From Datura wrightii (Eukaryota > Streptophyta > Magnoliopsida > Solanales > Solanaceae), in NCBI GenBank assembly GCA_035772735.1, contig JASDFA010000004.1, positions 19,309,501-19,373,500 on the forward strand: DNA of 64,000 nucleotides, given 5' to 3'. The position numbers and the translations under genes were made by a program. Shown here one piece after another: positions 47,501 to 59,076 of this stretch (the first letter of the stretch is position 1; each line of letters begins with the position of its first letter). Under the pieces are notes generated by a model. It saw only the letters and a program-made list of their open reading frames with translations. It made no database searches and was not told the origin of the DNA.

Positions 47501-47966
47501 ACGCCAGAAATCGTATGCTGATGTGCGGCACAGAAACTTGGAATTTAATGTGAATGACTGGGTATTCTTGAAAGTTTCTCGAATGAAAGGGGTGATGAGA
47601 TTCGGAAAGAAAGGCAAGCTCAGCCCGAGATTTGTTGGGCCTTATCAGATTCGCCAAAGAATAGGCCAAGTGGCATACGAGTTGAACTTACCTCCAGAGT
47701 TAGAGTTTGTTCATCCAGTTTTCCACGTGTCCATGTTGAGGAAGTATATAGGAGACCCCTCCAGAGTTGTCCCAGTTCAGGATGTCCAGGTTACGGAGGA
47801 GCTGGCTTATGAAAAGGTTACAGTACTAGACCGGCAGATTCGCAGATTAAGAACTAAAGATGTTGCTTCTATCAAGGTATTATGGCGTAACAGGAATCGA
47901 GAGGAAATGACTTTGGAAGCAGAGGAAGATATGAAAATTAGATATCCTCAGTTATTTCAGACTTAA
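44521..47966 (+). pseudogene. pol of the second inner copy, with the best-kept integrase
   Basis: Protease: LIDPGSTLSYV near 44620 and IMGMDWL. Reverse transcriptase: about 45020-45870, FIDD at 45624-45635 followed by a frameshift. RNase H: about 45990-46410. Integrase: the open stretch 46800-47408 keeps the zinc-finger cysteines (QCPNCQ), MDFVAGL, SDRGAQF and the catalytic Glu region, which is better kept than in the two other Tekay copies of this complex. The C-terminal stretch 47523-47966 is open through VHPVFHVSMLRKYIG and a chromodomain-like tail ending YPQLFQT. Stops and shifts elsewhere still prevent a complete polyprotein. Confidence 0.83.
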
Positions 47967-48200
47967 TCAGCCAGAGGTACGCTAGTATTGTTGTTTTATG
48001 AGTTTCCTTATATTTATGTGTATAAATGAAATAGTTGACTCTAGTCTATTGCATGATGAATACTATAGTATTATGTGGAATACCTGTATTTGACTTTTCT
48101 GCGTTTCAGGATTTTTTAGGTAGTCCATATTATAGGGGAAACTCTTCCAAAATTTTTCGAGAATAAGGAGTAAGTTGAGATTCCTGTGAGCAGGAGTTTA

Positions 48201-48234
48201 CATTCGAGGACGAATGTTCTTAAGGGGAGGAGGA
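48201..48234 (+). other. hairpin and polypurine tract, second inner copy
   Basis: CATTCG-AGGA-CGAATG at 48201-48216 is a perfect inverted repeat with a four-base loop. It is followed by the polypurine tract AAGGGGAGGAGGA at 48222-48234, directly against LTR4. Confidence 0.85.
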
Positions 48235-49680
48235 TGTTACACCTCGTAAATTCTTGACATTTAGATGACCTATTCGCATGTTGGTTAAGAGTTTTAGAAT
48301 GCTATATGTGCTACAAAAAGGGCCCGGGGAGAGACTGGACAAGCGCCAAGTCGAAGTGGCGCAAGGCAAATGCGACTTATAAATCGCATTCGACAAATGC
48401 GACTTATAAATCGCACTCGACAAATGCGACTTAAAGGCCCCAAGTATATAACTTCCCACTTTGTTTTAAATCATTTCCCATCTTTTAATTTCTAGTAAGC
48501 GACCAAAAATAGAGGAAGACGAGGATTCCATTCAAATATTCATCCGATTACGCCATCAAATGCAGTCCAAAGTCAAATTAACTTTGAGTAACGAAGTATA
48601 AAGCTGCAGGGAGCATTTCTACAGAGTTAGTTTCGTGAAATTCGGCTGGCGAATCATCGTATTACCGAGCTAAGGTAAGTTGAATTGCTCTAAATTAGTG
48701 TCAGTATACTCCTAGCCCTAAAGTGAGTATTTCTCCCTTCTGGACTTCCGAGAAATAGCGAGTTTTCTCAACCCGGGTAGGGCTATATAGATTGCATGTT
48801 GATTGGTATCTTCCGGCTTATGGGGATGGTATAGGTTCTTGTATGTTATATGTGTTATTTATTAAATTGATAGATAGCAGGACGCCGCACTTAAAGGTAT
48901 GATTCTCACCTTCTCTCCAGTACAGTTAAGCTCATTTCAGATTCTGCTATCCCAAGCAGTCTTAGCCATCTCCTATACTTTAGTAACTATCAGTATTACT
49001 GTTTATCTTCAGTTATCTTCTAGTTATTGCTTTGCATACTCGGTAACTATGGTACTAACGCCGGTTTGGGGGCGCTGCATTACTTGTTTGTAGGTACTCA
49101 TAGACGAGGAGTCGATCCCTCATAATTCCAACCAGCACACAGAGTCATCAATTCCTGTCATCCGGAGCTTGACAGCTAGAGGTTTATTTCTTTTTTTGTT
49201 GTACAGTACGGTTAGGCCAGGGCCCTGTCCCGACCATCTTATTATCATTCTTAGAGGCTTGCAGATTGTATATTTCCTGTGGTTAGTTGTACCAGTCGTG
49301 TGAGGCCGTGTGTATGTTTTAGTTTTTTTATGATGGCCATGTGGGGCCTTGTATAGTTGATAGTTGGTGACCTTGTCGGTCACAGAGCAGATTAGCGTTT
49401 AGTTCAGTTTTTCAGTGAAACTAGCCAGCATGGTGGCCTTGTCTGCCCGCATAGGTTTCTTTATACTCCCGTGGTTCTTGTCAGCTATTGTTTTCTTATA
49501 GGACGTTATAGGCCTAGTCGGCCGGAGGCTGTATTTACAGTCGTTATATAGCCCGTTTGTTCCATGAATCCAGGGTTAGAGCCAGCCTGGCACCAGAAGT
49601 GCTTAGGCTCAGTACTCCAGCAGTCCAGGTCTTAGTAGGGCACCAGGTGCTAGTCATGCGTCCCAAGGTGGGGCGTGACA
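48235..49680 (+). repeat. inner array LTR4, internally deleted
   Basis: Both ends are complete (TGTTACACCTCGTAAA and GGGGCGTGACA), but only 1,446 bp remain. The region after GCGAGTTTTC at about 48768 jumps to the AACCCGGGTAGG segment, losing about 0.86 kb compared with LTR3. The TATA context is altered by loss of bases after TATATAA (48445). Confidence 0.9.
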
Positions 49681-51062
49681 TTCAGCTTAGAAATAGAGTT
49701 CAGAAAGGAGAGGTGACAGATTTTCTGACAACCAAGGATGGGGTATTGCAATATAAAGATCGTCTTTGTGTTCTAGACATTGCAGGGCTTCGCCAGCAGA
49801 TTATGGGCGAGGTACATTATGCCCGTTATTCTCTCCACCCAGGTTCGACAAAAATGTACCACGATATAAAAGAAATCTACTGGTGGCCAGGAATGAAGAA
49901 GGGGATAGCAGAACTCATAGCTCAGTATCCCAACTACCAGCAGGTAAAAGCTGAACATCAGAAACCAGGTGGACTGACTCAGGATATAGCTGTGCCTCTA
50001 TGGAAATGGGAAGTAGTAAATATGGATTTTGTAGAAGGATTACTCCGCACCAGGCGTAGATATGATTCGATCTGGATGATTATTGACAGACTGACAAAAT
50101 CAGCTCATTTTCTACAAGTGAGAGCTACCATTTCCACCGAGGATTATGCTGAGTTGTATATCAGAGAAATAGTCAGGTTGCATGGTGTTCCAGTGTCAAT
50201 TATCTCCAATAGAGGTACACAGTTTACAGCTAAATTTTGGCAATCATTTCAGAGAGGCTTGGAGACGCAGGTTAACCTGAGCACAGCTTTTCATCGTCAG
50301 ACAGATGGGCAGGCATAACGCATCATTCAAATGCTCGAGGATATGTTGCGAGCATGTGTGTTGGATTTCAGAGGTAGCTGGGATGAACATTTACCACACA
50401 TTGAGTTCATCTATAATAATAGTTACCATTCAGCTATTCAGATGGCGCCTTATGAGGCATTTTATGGGCGAAAGTGCAGATCTCCAATTGGTTGGTTTGA
50501 GGTAGGAGAATCAGCATTGATTGGGCCAGATATCATTTATCAGTCAGAGGAAAAAGTAAAGCTTATTAGAGAACGTTTACTGACTGCTCAGAGCCGCCAG
50601 AAATCTTATGCTGACGTGCGGCGCAGAAACTTGGAATTTAATGTAGGTGATTGGGTGTTTCTTAAAGTTTCACCGATGAAGGGTGAAATGAGATTTGGCA
50701 AGAAAGGAAAGCTCATCCCGAGGTTTATTGGGTCTTATCAGATTCACCGAAGAATAGGCTAAGTGGCATATGAGTTAGACTTACCTCCAGAGTTAGAATA
50801 TGTCCACCCAGTTTTCCATGTATCAATGCTGAGAAAGTGCATAGGAGATCCCTCCAGAATTGTCCCAGTCCAAGATGTTCAGGTTACAGAGGAGTTGGCC
50901 TATGAAGAAGTTCCAGTAGCCATACTAGACCGGCAGATCTGCAGATTAAGAACTAAAGATGTTGCTTCGGTCAAAGTATGATGGCATAATAGGAACCTAG
51001 AGGAAATGACTTGGGAAGCAGAAGAAGATATGAAAGTCAGATACCCTCAGTTATTTGGGACT
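49681..51062 (+). pseudogene. pol 3' part of the outer element (integrase, chromodomain-like tail)
   Basis: This continues the integrase broken at 33423. The zinc-finger histidines are present (HYARYSLHPG), but both cysteines read Tyr (QYPNYQ). The catalytic core reads MDFVEGL, then SNRGTQF with Asn in place of the second catalytic Asp. A stop follows DGQA at about 50318. The C-terminal part covers 50331-51062 (GDWVFLKVSPMKGEMRFGKK, VHPVFHVSMLRKCIG, a chromodomain-like tail, ending PQLFGT). The integrase would be inactive even without the stops. Confidence 0.85.
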
Positions 51063-51298
51063 TAGTTAGTCAGAGGTATGTTGATATTGTTGTTTTATGA
51101 GTTGCTTTATATTCATGTGTATGAGTGAGATGTTGACTTCAGTTTATTATGTAATGGATGCTATAGTATTATATGGAGTACCTGTATTGGACTTTTCTGC
51201 GTTTCTGGATTTTTGAGATAGTCCATATTACAGGGGAAACTCTGCCGAAATTTCTCCAGAAAAGGTAGAGCAAGTTAAAATTTCTGTAAACGGAAGTT

Positions 51299-51334
51299 AA
51301 CATTCGAGGACGAATGTTCTTTAAGGGGGAAGGA
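51299..51334 (+). other. hairpin and polypurine tract, outer element
   Basis: AACATTCG-AGGA-CGAATGTT at 51299-51318 is an 8-bp perfect inverted repeat. The polypurine tract AAGGGGGAAGGA follows at 51323-51334, abutting LTR5. Confidence 0.85.
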
Positions 51335-53551
51335 TGTTACACCCCGTAAGTTCTTGACACTTAGTTGGCCTATTCGCATGTTGGTTAAGAGTTTTAGAAT
51401 ACCATACGTGCGAGAAAACGGCCCAGGGAGAGACCGGAAAAGCGCTAAGTCGGAGCGTCGCAAGGCAAATGCGACTTATAAATCGCATTCGACAAATGCG
51501 ACTTAAAGGCCCCAAGTATATAAAGGCCTCCCACGTCGTTTTTAAGTCACTTTTCATTTTATTTCCAGTAGAAACAACTAGAAAAAAGAGGAGAACAAGG
51601 GTTCAACATAAATATTCGTCCGATTGCGCTGTCAAACGCAGTCCAAACTCAAATTAACTTCAGGTAGCGAAGTATAAAGCTGCCGGGAGTATTCCTTCGG
51701 AGTTAGTTTCGCGAAATTTGGTTGGCGAATCGTCGTCACACCGAGATAAGGTAAGTGGAATTGCTCCAAACTAGTGTTAATATACTCCCAACATTAAAGT
51801 GAGTATTTCTCCCTTCTAGACCCCCGAGAAATAGCGAGTTTTCGGCTGTTCTTCGATAAGTTGAACAATAGGCAGTAGGTATAGCCATAATATGGTTTCT
51901 TTCCAAAATAATAGTAGAATTAATTTTATTCTTTCGTGAATATGAATACAATTGAGAGAAATAGTTGAATACTAGCTGAGCTACGCCAGTTAATCAGAAA
52001 GTCGGCAGTTGAGGTATGTAAAGCCAGTTTCTTTCGGTAAGCTAGTAGTTCTAGTACAGCAAAATAGTATGAATTTCAGTAGAGTGTTTCAGAAGTCGTA
52101 TATTATATTCAGTATGAAATTTAGTAAGCATGTTAGAAATATAATATAGTGTTAAGCATGAAATTCAGTAAAACAGTATAAGTCCCAATAGAATATTCCA
52201 GAAATATTATTACAGATTCAATATATTTCAGTATCAGATTCAGTACATTCCAATATGAGATTCAGAACAGAATACCAGAACATAAATATTATTATCAGAT
52301 CCAATATATATATTACACGTGTCTATTTCTATCTGTGGAGACATGATTGTTCTGTGTTGGGCACCCTTAGAGCTTCCTTTGTCGCCCCAGGGTTAATAGC
52401 TGTGTCGACTCACCCGCCAGAGGGTGAGGATACGTTGCTCTACAGAGTGGCATGCCGTCCGCCAGTGGACGAAGATGGGATGCAGATTCCCCATAGCAGG
52501 CTGATCAGCACTATACCACACCCCCTGTCGAGCGCTTGTGCCCGGGGTGCAGATTTCAGATTTCAGATTACAGATTTCAAATTTCAAGAGTCCTCCGGAC
52601 TCAGATACAGCTATAGTCAGGGGCCCAGCAAGCCCAAGTTGCATACCCAGGGGGCCGGCAAGATGCTCATAGTTACTAGGTGGATGGTATGACCTGGGTA
52701 AAGGTATATAGATTGTGTGCTGGTTGGTACCTTACGGCTTATGGGGGCTGGTAAGGTTCTTGTATGCTATGTTGTGTTAGTTATTAATAAATAGAAAGTA
52801 GACCGCCATGTTATCAAGTATGACTCTTACTCTCTTCAGTAAAGTTACGCTCTTTTCAGTCAGTCTCAGCCCGTCCCCTATTACTTCAGTATCTATTACT
52901 ATTATTATTTGCTTTCAGTTATTTTCAGTTATTGCTTTGCATACTCAGTACCAGTGGTACTGACGCCCGTTTTGGGGCGCTGCATTACTTGCCTACAGGT
53001 ACACATAGACGAGGAGCAGATCCCTCGCAGTTCCAGCTAGTGATACAGAGCCTTCAGCTCCTTTTATCCGGAGCTTGAAAGACAGAGGTTTACTCTCCTT
53101 TTGATTGTACAGTATGGGTAGGTCGGGGCCCTGTCCCGACCATCTTATTATTATTTGAGGCTTGAAGATCGTATCATATTCCCTCTGGTCAAATTGTATG
53201 TGATGGTCGTGTGGGCCCTTATTCAGTTGTTAGTTGCTAGCCTTGTCGGTCACAGATCAGTTTAGTGCTTGATTTCATTTCTCAGATATAACTAGACAGT
53301 ATGGTGGCCTTGTCGGCCCACATAGGATCCCTTGTAGTTGGTTGTTCTGGTTAGCTGTTTATATCCTTACAGGTGGCTATAGGCCTTGTCGGCCGGAGGC
53401 TGTGTTTACAGCCGTTATATAGCCCGTCATTTTCTTGAATCCAGAGTTAGAGCCAGTCTGGCACCAGAAGTACTTAGGCTCAGTTAGTCCAGTACTCCAG
53501 GTCCAAGTACGGCACCAAGTGCCAGTCATGCCTCCCAGGTGGGGCGTGACA
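51335..53551 (+). repeat. outer element 3' LTR (LTR5)
   Basis: A 2,217-bp LTR starting TGTTACACCCCGTAAG, with the CACTTAGTTGG signature shared with LTR1, and ending GGGGCGTGACA. A TATA box lies at 51517-51524. AGAAA follows, and no primer site, as expected for a 3' LTR. Confidence 0.93.
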
Positions 53552-54215
53552 AGAAAATTATTTTTCAGGTTAGTAACTTAAATGTATTTCTCAAGAAAAT
53601 ATTTTCAATTATAAGAAAAAAATGCCCGTTATCACTTATAAGATCTGAGTGGGTACTCATTTTCATTTAAAAAGGATCATGGTTATGTTCTTATTTTATC
53701 TCAATTGTTTCAACCAATACTTACATATTTTTACCAACAATTAACATCCAAAAGTTTCATAAAATCATTATCTCTCTATCATATCCTTCACAATGTATTA
53801 TTACTAAACTTTGAAAATGATCTAGAGAATAATTTTTTCTAGATAAAATATTTTCTTTTCTATCGTATGTCATACTTATAACCTTTGTGATTTTGTTATA
53901 ACGTATATCTTAATCAATATGAGGCCTTAACCTCTGAATTGGTAATTATTCTATTTGTACCTCTATTTGTCCACTTACCAATAGGTAGTAATACTAGTAA
54001 GTTATTGAACATATTAAATTATTTTGCCCTTATTTTGTTCAATATTTTTTTTTATTGTTAATTTTCAATTTGAAGGCTTGCGAATTTAATATATACATTA
54101 CCACTAAATTATCATATATATATACATATACTAGCTACTGAGGCCAAGCACAACAACATTATTGATCACATATGAAACTTCCATTTTTAATTTTTTTTAA
54201 ATCATAAGAACATGT
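53552..54215 (+). repeat. host segmental duplication, copy B, right flank
   Basis: It starts with the AGAAA duplication (53552-53556) and matches about 14095-14640: the GTTAGTAACT, CATATGAAACTTCCAT, TTTGTCCACTTACCAA and AGTAAGTTATTGAACAT segments all recur in order, with indels. Confidence 0.78.
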
Positions 54216-54391
54216 ATGGTAAATTATAAATTATCGTACTGTAATTATACAAGTCAAAACATATAAACATTGTTAATATATTACGTTATAACTGATAGTG
54301 AAAAAATTATTTGATTGAGAAAATTACAAGTTGTATATGAAATAATTTACACGGCTAAATTGTGATGACTATGATTAAAGTTTTGTTAATA
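54216..54391. other. AT-rich DNA, nothing recognised
   Basis: A short AT-rich stretch between the duplication and an LTR-like fragment; it has no counterpart at 14640-14656. Confidence 0.4.
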
Positions 54392-55525
54392 GAAGTATTG
54401 CCACGATCCAAAATTCAAAGTCGTAATAACGCTTGCATCATCCCAACAGTAGGTAAGCCAAACCACCACCAGAAGGAAATACCAAACTTATTTACAAAAA
54501 TAATAAAACAAGTGAAAATAAGTCTCAAATCCAAATTTTTTGTAGGTAGAATAGAAATGTGAAAGTAACAAATGTACCCAAAATCTAGTATCACTAGTAC
54601 AAGAGCATGTACAACTGAGAGCATTCATTCTAAATAATATACAAGATTTTATGAAATAGAAAATATATATAAATAAGATAGAGGAAGCTACGCTTAGCTT
54701 CGGACATCAGGTAACTAACCAAAGCTTCTGAACTGACACTGCCTCAGACAAACTAAATCTGCATGGCCTGCATTAAAAGATGCAACAAGTATAGAGTGAG
54801 TATGATAATATGTGTACTCAGTAGACATCATAGGCTAACAAAGAATTAGACAATTATATTTTAAAAAGTATGAAATGTAACTAAACGGATCATATATCTC
54901 AATTTATTCAACCAGGAAAATGGAGACTAGGAAGCTAATCAGAATCATCCAATAAATAAGTACTCAACATCAACTATTTATGATAGGTATGAAAAATGCA
55001 AAGGTAAGTGAAATATTAATATGCAATGCAATGGCCAATGATCCTATTAATATATACTTGCTCCAGCGTGACATGCTATAAGCCAAGACTCATGTGGGAC
55101 TAGTGAGGTCCATATACCCGCCATAAACTATTACCCTAGGGCATGCAAACAGGATTTTTACCTTCGTAATATATAGTATGAAGCATGAGTTTAAATCCTC
55201 TAAAAATATCCCCCCCTCCCCCGGTTTGCATAAGTTTTAAAAGACCTTTTAATGAGTATGAATTTCAGAGAACCAAATCAACAAACCCATTTGGCTGATA
55301 TAATATCATTCTTCAATGATAATGGTATGATGTGAGTATATTTGTATCTAACTTAATCATCATGACATACCTGGATAAATTATTTACGGGTTTCATCACT
55401 CTGTCATAACCATAGTACATATATGTGATCCCAGACAAATATGATATGTATGAATGGTTACAATGTTAAAGGATATTCATATGCAATATAAATAAGTATT
55501 TATCTTTCAAAATAGCGTCCTTAGT
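54392..55525 (+). repeat. LTR-like fragment, interrupted by the last gypsy element
   Basis: The beginning (TTGCCACGATCCAAAATTC and GTAGGTAAGCCAAACC) resembles 14657-15208. It lacks internal domains and is cut at 55525 by the LTR of the next element. Its continuation would lie beyond the window. Confidence 0.45.
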
Positions 55526-57707
55526 TATTATACCCTGGGAACCCAAGAATCAGACCCGGGAGTCAAAAACGGAGAAAAATTAAAAATTCGCACTAGGTCA
55601 TAGGACGGTTCGTGATGTGGCTCATTAGGTAGCACCACAAGTCGTGAAGTGACTTGTGGTCAGGCTGGGCTTGGCAGAGTTTTTGGGAAGGCCACAGGGG
55701 TGACCACAAGATGTGGTCAGACCTCACGACTCGTGAGGTCACTCGTGGTGAGAATGGAATGCATGGCTAGGGAGCTAAGGCAGTAAGGACCACGGGTGGA
55801 GACCATGAGTCATAGTCAGCCACCATGGTTCATGGGGTCCCCAAAGTTTGGTTGGGCAGTATGGACCACGAACTCGTGGTCACCCACCACGATTCGTGGT
55901 GTCCTTCGTGGGGTCCCTAAGGTGAATTCTGACAGTGTACCTAACGACTCAAGGCCACGAGTCGTGGTCCTTGGTGACGAGTCATCCAGTCCCTCGTAGG
56001 GACTGGTAGTCAGCAAAATTTTACGAGTTAAGTAAGGTTGTTTTCGTAATTCCTAAATTTTTAAGGCCTAAACTATATCGTTTTAAGGTCTGAATAGAGT
56101 ATTTTAAGGGGGTTAAGTTTATGTTAAGCCTCATTCATGCATGCAAGAGTCTAGGGAGGAGAATAGAAGGTGATTCAAGGTGTTTTCCCCAATTCCTCTA
56201 AATTCCATCTTGGTCTTTCAAGGGAGATTAATAATCAAGTGTTTCTAGGTATATAAGGCCATCAATGGGTGAATTCTTCCACACCCATGCTCTACTCTGT
56301 GATTTTCACTTAAAACTTTCTCAAAAACTCATGGGGTTTTGTATTTGATTAAATAAAAAAACTAATGATTTAATTATGGGTTTTGTGATTTTAAAATATT
56401 ATTATAATCTATGGATTTTGTTCATCTTTTGAGATTTAAATTGATTATGATATTATTGATTCTCGATTTTCTAAACATTTAAGATTAATTATGCATGCCC
56501 CATGGTGAACCAATTTATGATCTATTATCCCATCGATGTTCTTTACGAGCCCAACATGAATTATGTTCGAATTATGAATTTATTATGTTACCCATTATGA
56601 TTTTATGAAATTCAAGCTATATGCATGATCTATAAGCATGTAGGAATCCTATTTATCATGAATTATGTTTTTGGCAGATTCACGGGACTCATGTCATGGC
56701 TAGATCACTTATGTTCAAGCATGTTTATGATTATCATGATTTAACTAGCCCATAAACTCATGTATGTATTATTATGAGCACTATATATGTTTTGGGAGTA
56801 GTATCAAACACCGAGTAGGTTCGGGGCTCAGGTTAAGCCCCAAATCTCATGAAATACGTGCCACCGTAGGTATGTTGAGACCCTTTCATGTTAGTCCCTA
56901 GCCCAATTGGCCCTTTTCATGGTGATATCACACTTTCATGGTTCTACCTTTGGAAGGGTAAGATCACCCTCCCTACTAGGGTTAGAAGTCGGGCTTCATG
57001 TGTGCTCATATGGGGTATGTCGGTTAAGAGAATCTCTCACTATTCCTCATGATATATGCATGTTATGATTATATATTTTGACTCAAGTCAATCTAAGTAA
57101 ATCTCTTCTATTATGATTATGATTATTTTTATGCTACGGATGTTTTGAAAACCTTGAGCCATATTATATGTTATTATGACTTATGATACGAGCATGATGT
57201 CCTACTCTTATGATTATTTATGAATTTCATATATGCTTTTAATGTCCATTTTACTTACCTTGCATACTCAGTATATTCCACATACTGACCGTATACTTCT
57301 GTGTTGTATCGTTTCATGATACAGGACTTGGCTCTCAGGCTCACCCTCTTCATAGTGCTTTTGAGATTATCATCAGCTTATTGGTGAGTCCTCATGTTTC
57401 GAGGGCCATTTGTTCAGAATCTATGCTTTTCTTTCAGTTATCAGTTTGTTGGTTAGTTGGGGAAGTTTTCCCATCAACCCGTCTCTCGTGATTAGAGACT
57501 TTTCAGACTATAAGTTGTACTCAACTGTCATGTATGGATCCTGTATTGTCTTTTCTTTGTAGTTATGACACGCTTACGTTTTCTTTATGTTAATTCTTCT
57601 ACTCATGTGATTGAATTAGATGTATGCTCATGAAATGGGTCGACTTGGGGTCTCTCGGGGCTCCTTGTCCCGTGTCTACAATCCGGATGTATGTTTGGGT
57701 TGTGACA
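55526..57707 (+). repeat. 5' LTR of the last element
   Basis: This 2,182-bp LTR starts TATTATACCCTGG, whereas the 3' copy has TGTTATACCCCGG, so the terminal TG has become TA. It ends GGTTGTGACA. A cluster of CCACGA-TCGTGG palindromes fills about 55610-55990. Confidence 0.88.
55721..55967 (+). repeat. cluster of CCACGA/TCGTGG palindromes in the U3 region
   Basis: Perfect inverted repeats lie at 55721-55739 (ACCTCACGA-C-TCGTGAGGT), 55866-55879, 55886-55900 (ACCACGA-T-TCGTGGT) and 55955-55967. Decayed versions lie between them. The 3' LTR has the same cluster at about 62590-63000, with one clear palindrome at 62686-62700. Confidence 0.8.
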
Positions 57708-57711
57708 AACT

Positions 57712-57723
57712 TGGTATCAGAGC
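57712..57723 (+). other. primer-binding site of the last element
   Basis: TGGTATCAGAGC, an exact tRNA-iMet site, lies four bases after the LTR. Confidence 0.92.
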
Positions 57724-57915
57724 CATAGGTTTTGAAGTATCCTACGAAGTCTGAAAGCTGCATTAAGTAGAGTCTTTTTAATGGGTGTGAAGCGCTCCAC
57801 ACTTATGACGAAGAGGCTACTAGACATTTAGGAAGTGTTCCCTTCTTTCGTAATCTATGTTATGCGATGAACGTCCTTTACTCTTCTAATTCGTGTCGTT
57901 TGCATTTGCAGAATC

Positions 57916-59076
57916 ATGCTTCCATGTCGAGTAAATGCCAGGAGAAACAGTAATGGTAATGATCATAAGGGTTCCCATGATGGTGAGCATCATCCAGCTC
58001 CACCCGTTCATGAGGAGCACATACCAGAGCCAGCTGCCCATGCTGAGTTTAGGGCGGCGATTCAGATGCTGGCATAGGCCATGACTGCTCAGGTACATAA
58101 TCAGACAATGGTGCACTCCCCCCAGAATGGGAATGCATCGGTAGCTAGGGTGAGGGACTTCTTGAGGATAATCCCTCTGGAGTTCAGGGGGTCAAAGGTG
58201 GACAAGGATCCACATGATTTTATAGAGGAGATTCTGAAAATCACCCAGGTTATGGGGTTGAACAATGGGGAATGCATTGACTTGACCTCCTATCAGCTAA
58301 AGGGGGTGTCATATATATGGTTTAAGCAATGGAGAGATGCCAGGGCAGCGGGTGCAGGCTTGATAGGTTCGGATGAGTTTCACACCGCCTTCATGGATCG
58401 ATTCTTCCCTCGGGAAATGAAGGAGCTCAAGGCAGTCGAGTTTGTGAATCTGAAGCAGGGAAGCATGTCTATCTAGGAGCATGCATTGGAGTTCACCTGG
58501 TTGTCTAAATATACTCTGGAGTTGGTGGCGGATCAGCGGGCTCAGGCAAGCCATTTTGTGCATGGTGTGGCAGACTATTTGCACAAGGATTTCTGGATTG
58601 CCATGCTTCACCGGGACATTGATTTTCCCCGTATTGTATTGCATGTGCAGTAGATCGAGTCAATCTATAGGAGGCAGAGAGAGACCAAGAGGGCCAGGAC
58701 CGACAACTACGGGGTTTCTCAAGTCAGGTCAGGGGGTGGACCACGTCAGCAGACCCAACACAGGTCCATTACTCCAGCTCCATCATCGTCCAACACGCCA
58801 TCTAGGTTCAGGGGAGACCAAAGGAGCAGGGCTACAGGCTCGAGGGATCATGGTAGCATGAAGGTTGAGCGCACCTTTCTAGTTTGTGAAAAGTGCGACA
58901 AGAATCATCCCTGGAGGTGCCTGGCCAGCGCGGATGCTTGTTTTGGGTGTGGCAAACCCAGACACAGGATCAAAGATTACCCTGCAGCCAGTTCTGCCGC
59001 TCCAGAAGCACGACCCCCTCAGGTGCCTCCGCTAGTTCAGCAAGTGCTCAGCACCAAAATAGGTTTTATGCCCTAG
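57916..59076 (+). pseudogene. gag of the last element
   Basis: The ATG at 57916 (MLPCRVNARRNSNGN) follows a TTTGCATTTGCAG acceptor-like tract by four bases. One frame runs to 59076 with stops at 58075, 58474 and about 58651. The capsid region at about 58150-58480 has the RIIPLEFRGSKVDKDPHDF motif. The zinc knuckle at 58939-58980 reads CFGCGKPRHRIKDY, with Tyr in place of the last Cys. Confidence 0.83.

Larger units (their letters stand above)
33424..49680 (+). mobile_element. three-LTR tandem array of Tekay-type elements inserted in the outer integrase
   Basis: The order is LTR2 (33424-35704), internal region (35705-40671), LTR3 (40672-42974), internal region (42975-48234) and LTR4 (48235-49680). 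Both internal regions carry gag and pol in the plus direction. A single near-perfect TSD flanks the 16.3-kb array, so it entered as one unit or grew after insertion by unequal recombination between LTRs. Both pol copies are defective. Confidence 0.88.
27581..53551 (+). mobile_element. nested Tekay/Del-type gypsy complex (outer element with inner array)
   Basis: The outer element consists of the 5' LTR 27581-29805, the internal parts 29806-33423 and 49681-51334, and the 3' LTR 51335-53551. It is interrupted by a three-LTR array at 33424-49680. Exact AGAAA duplications flank the whole. The outer LTRs share CACTTAGTTGG near their start, whereas the inner three have CATTTAGATG; this independently supports the pairing. 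The pol motifs and the C-terminal chromodomain-like region fit the Tekay clade of chromoviruses. Confidence 0.9.
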
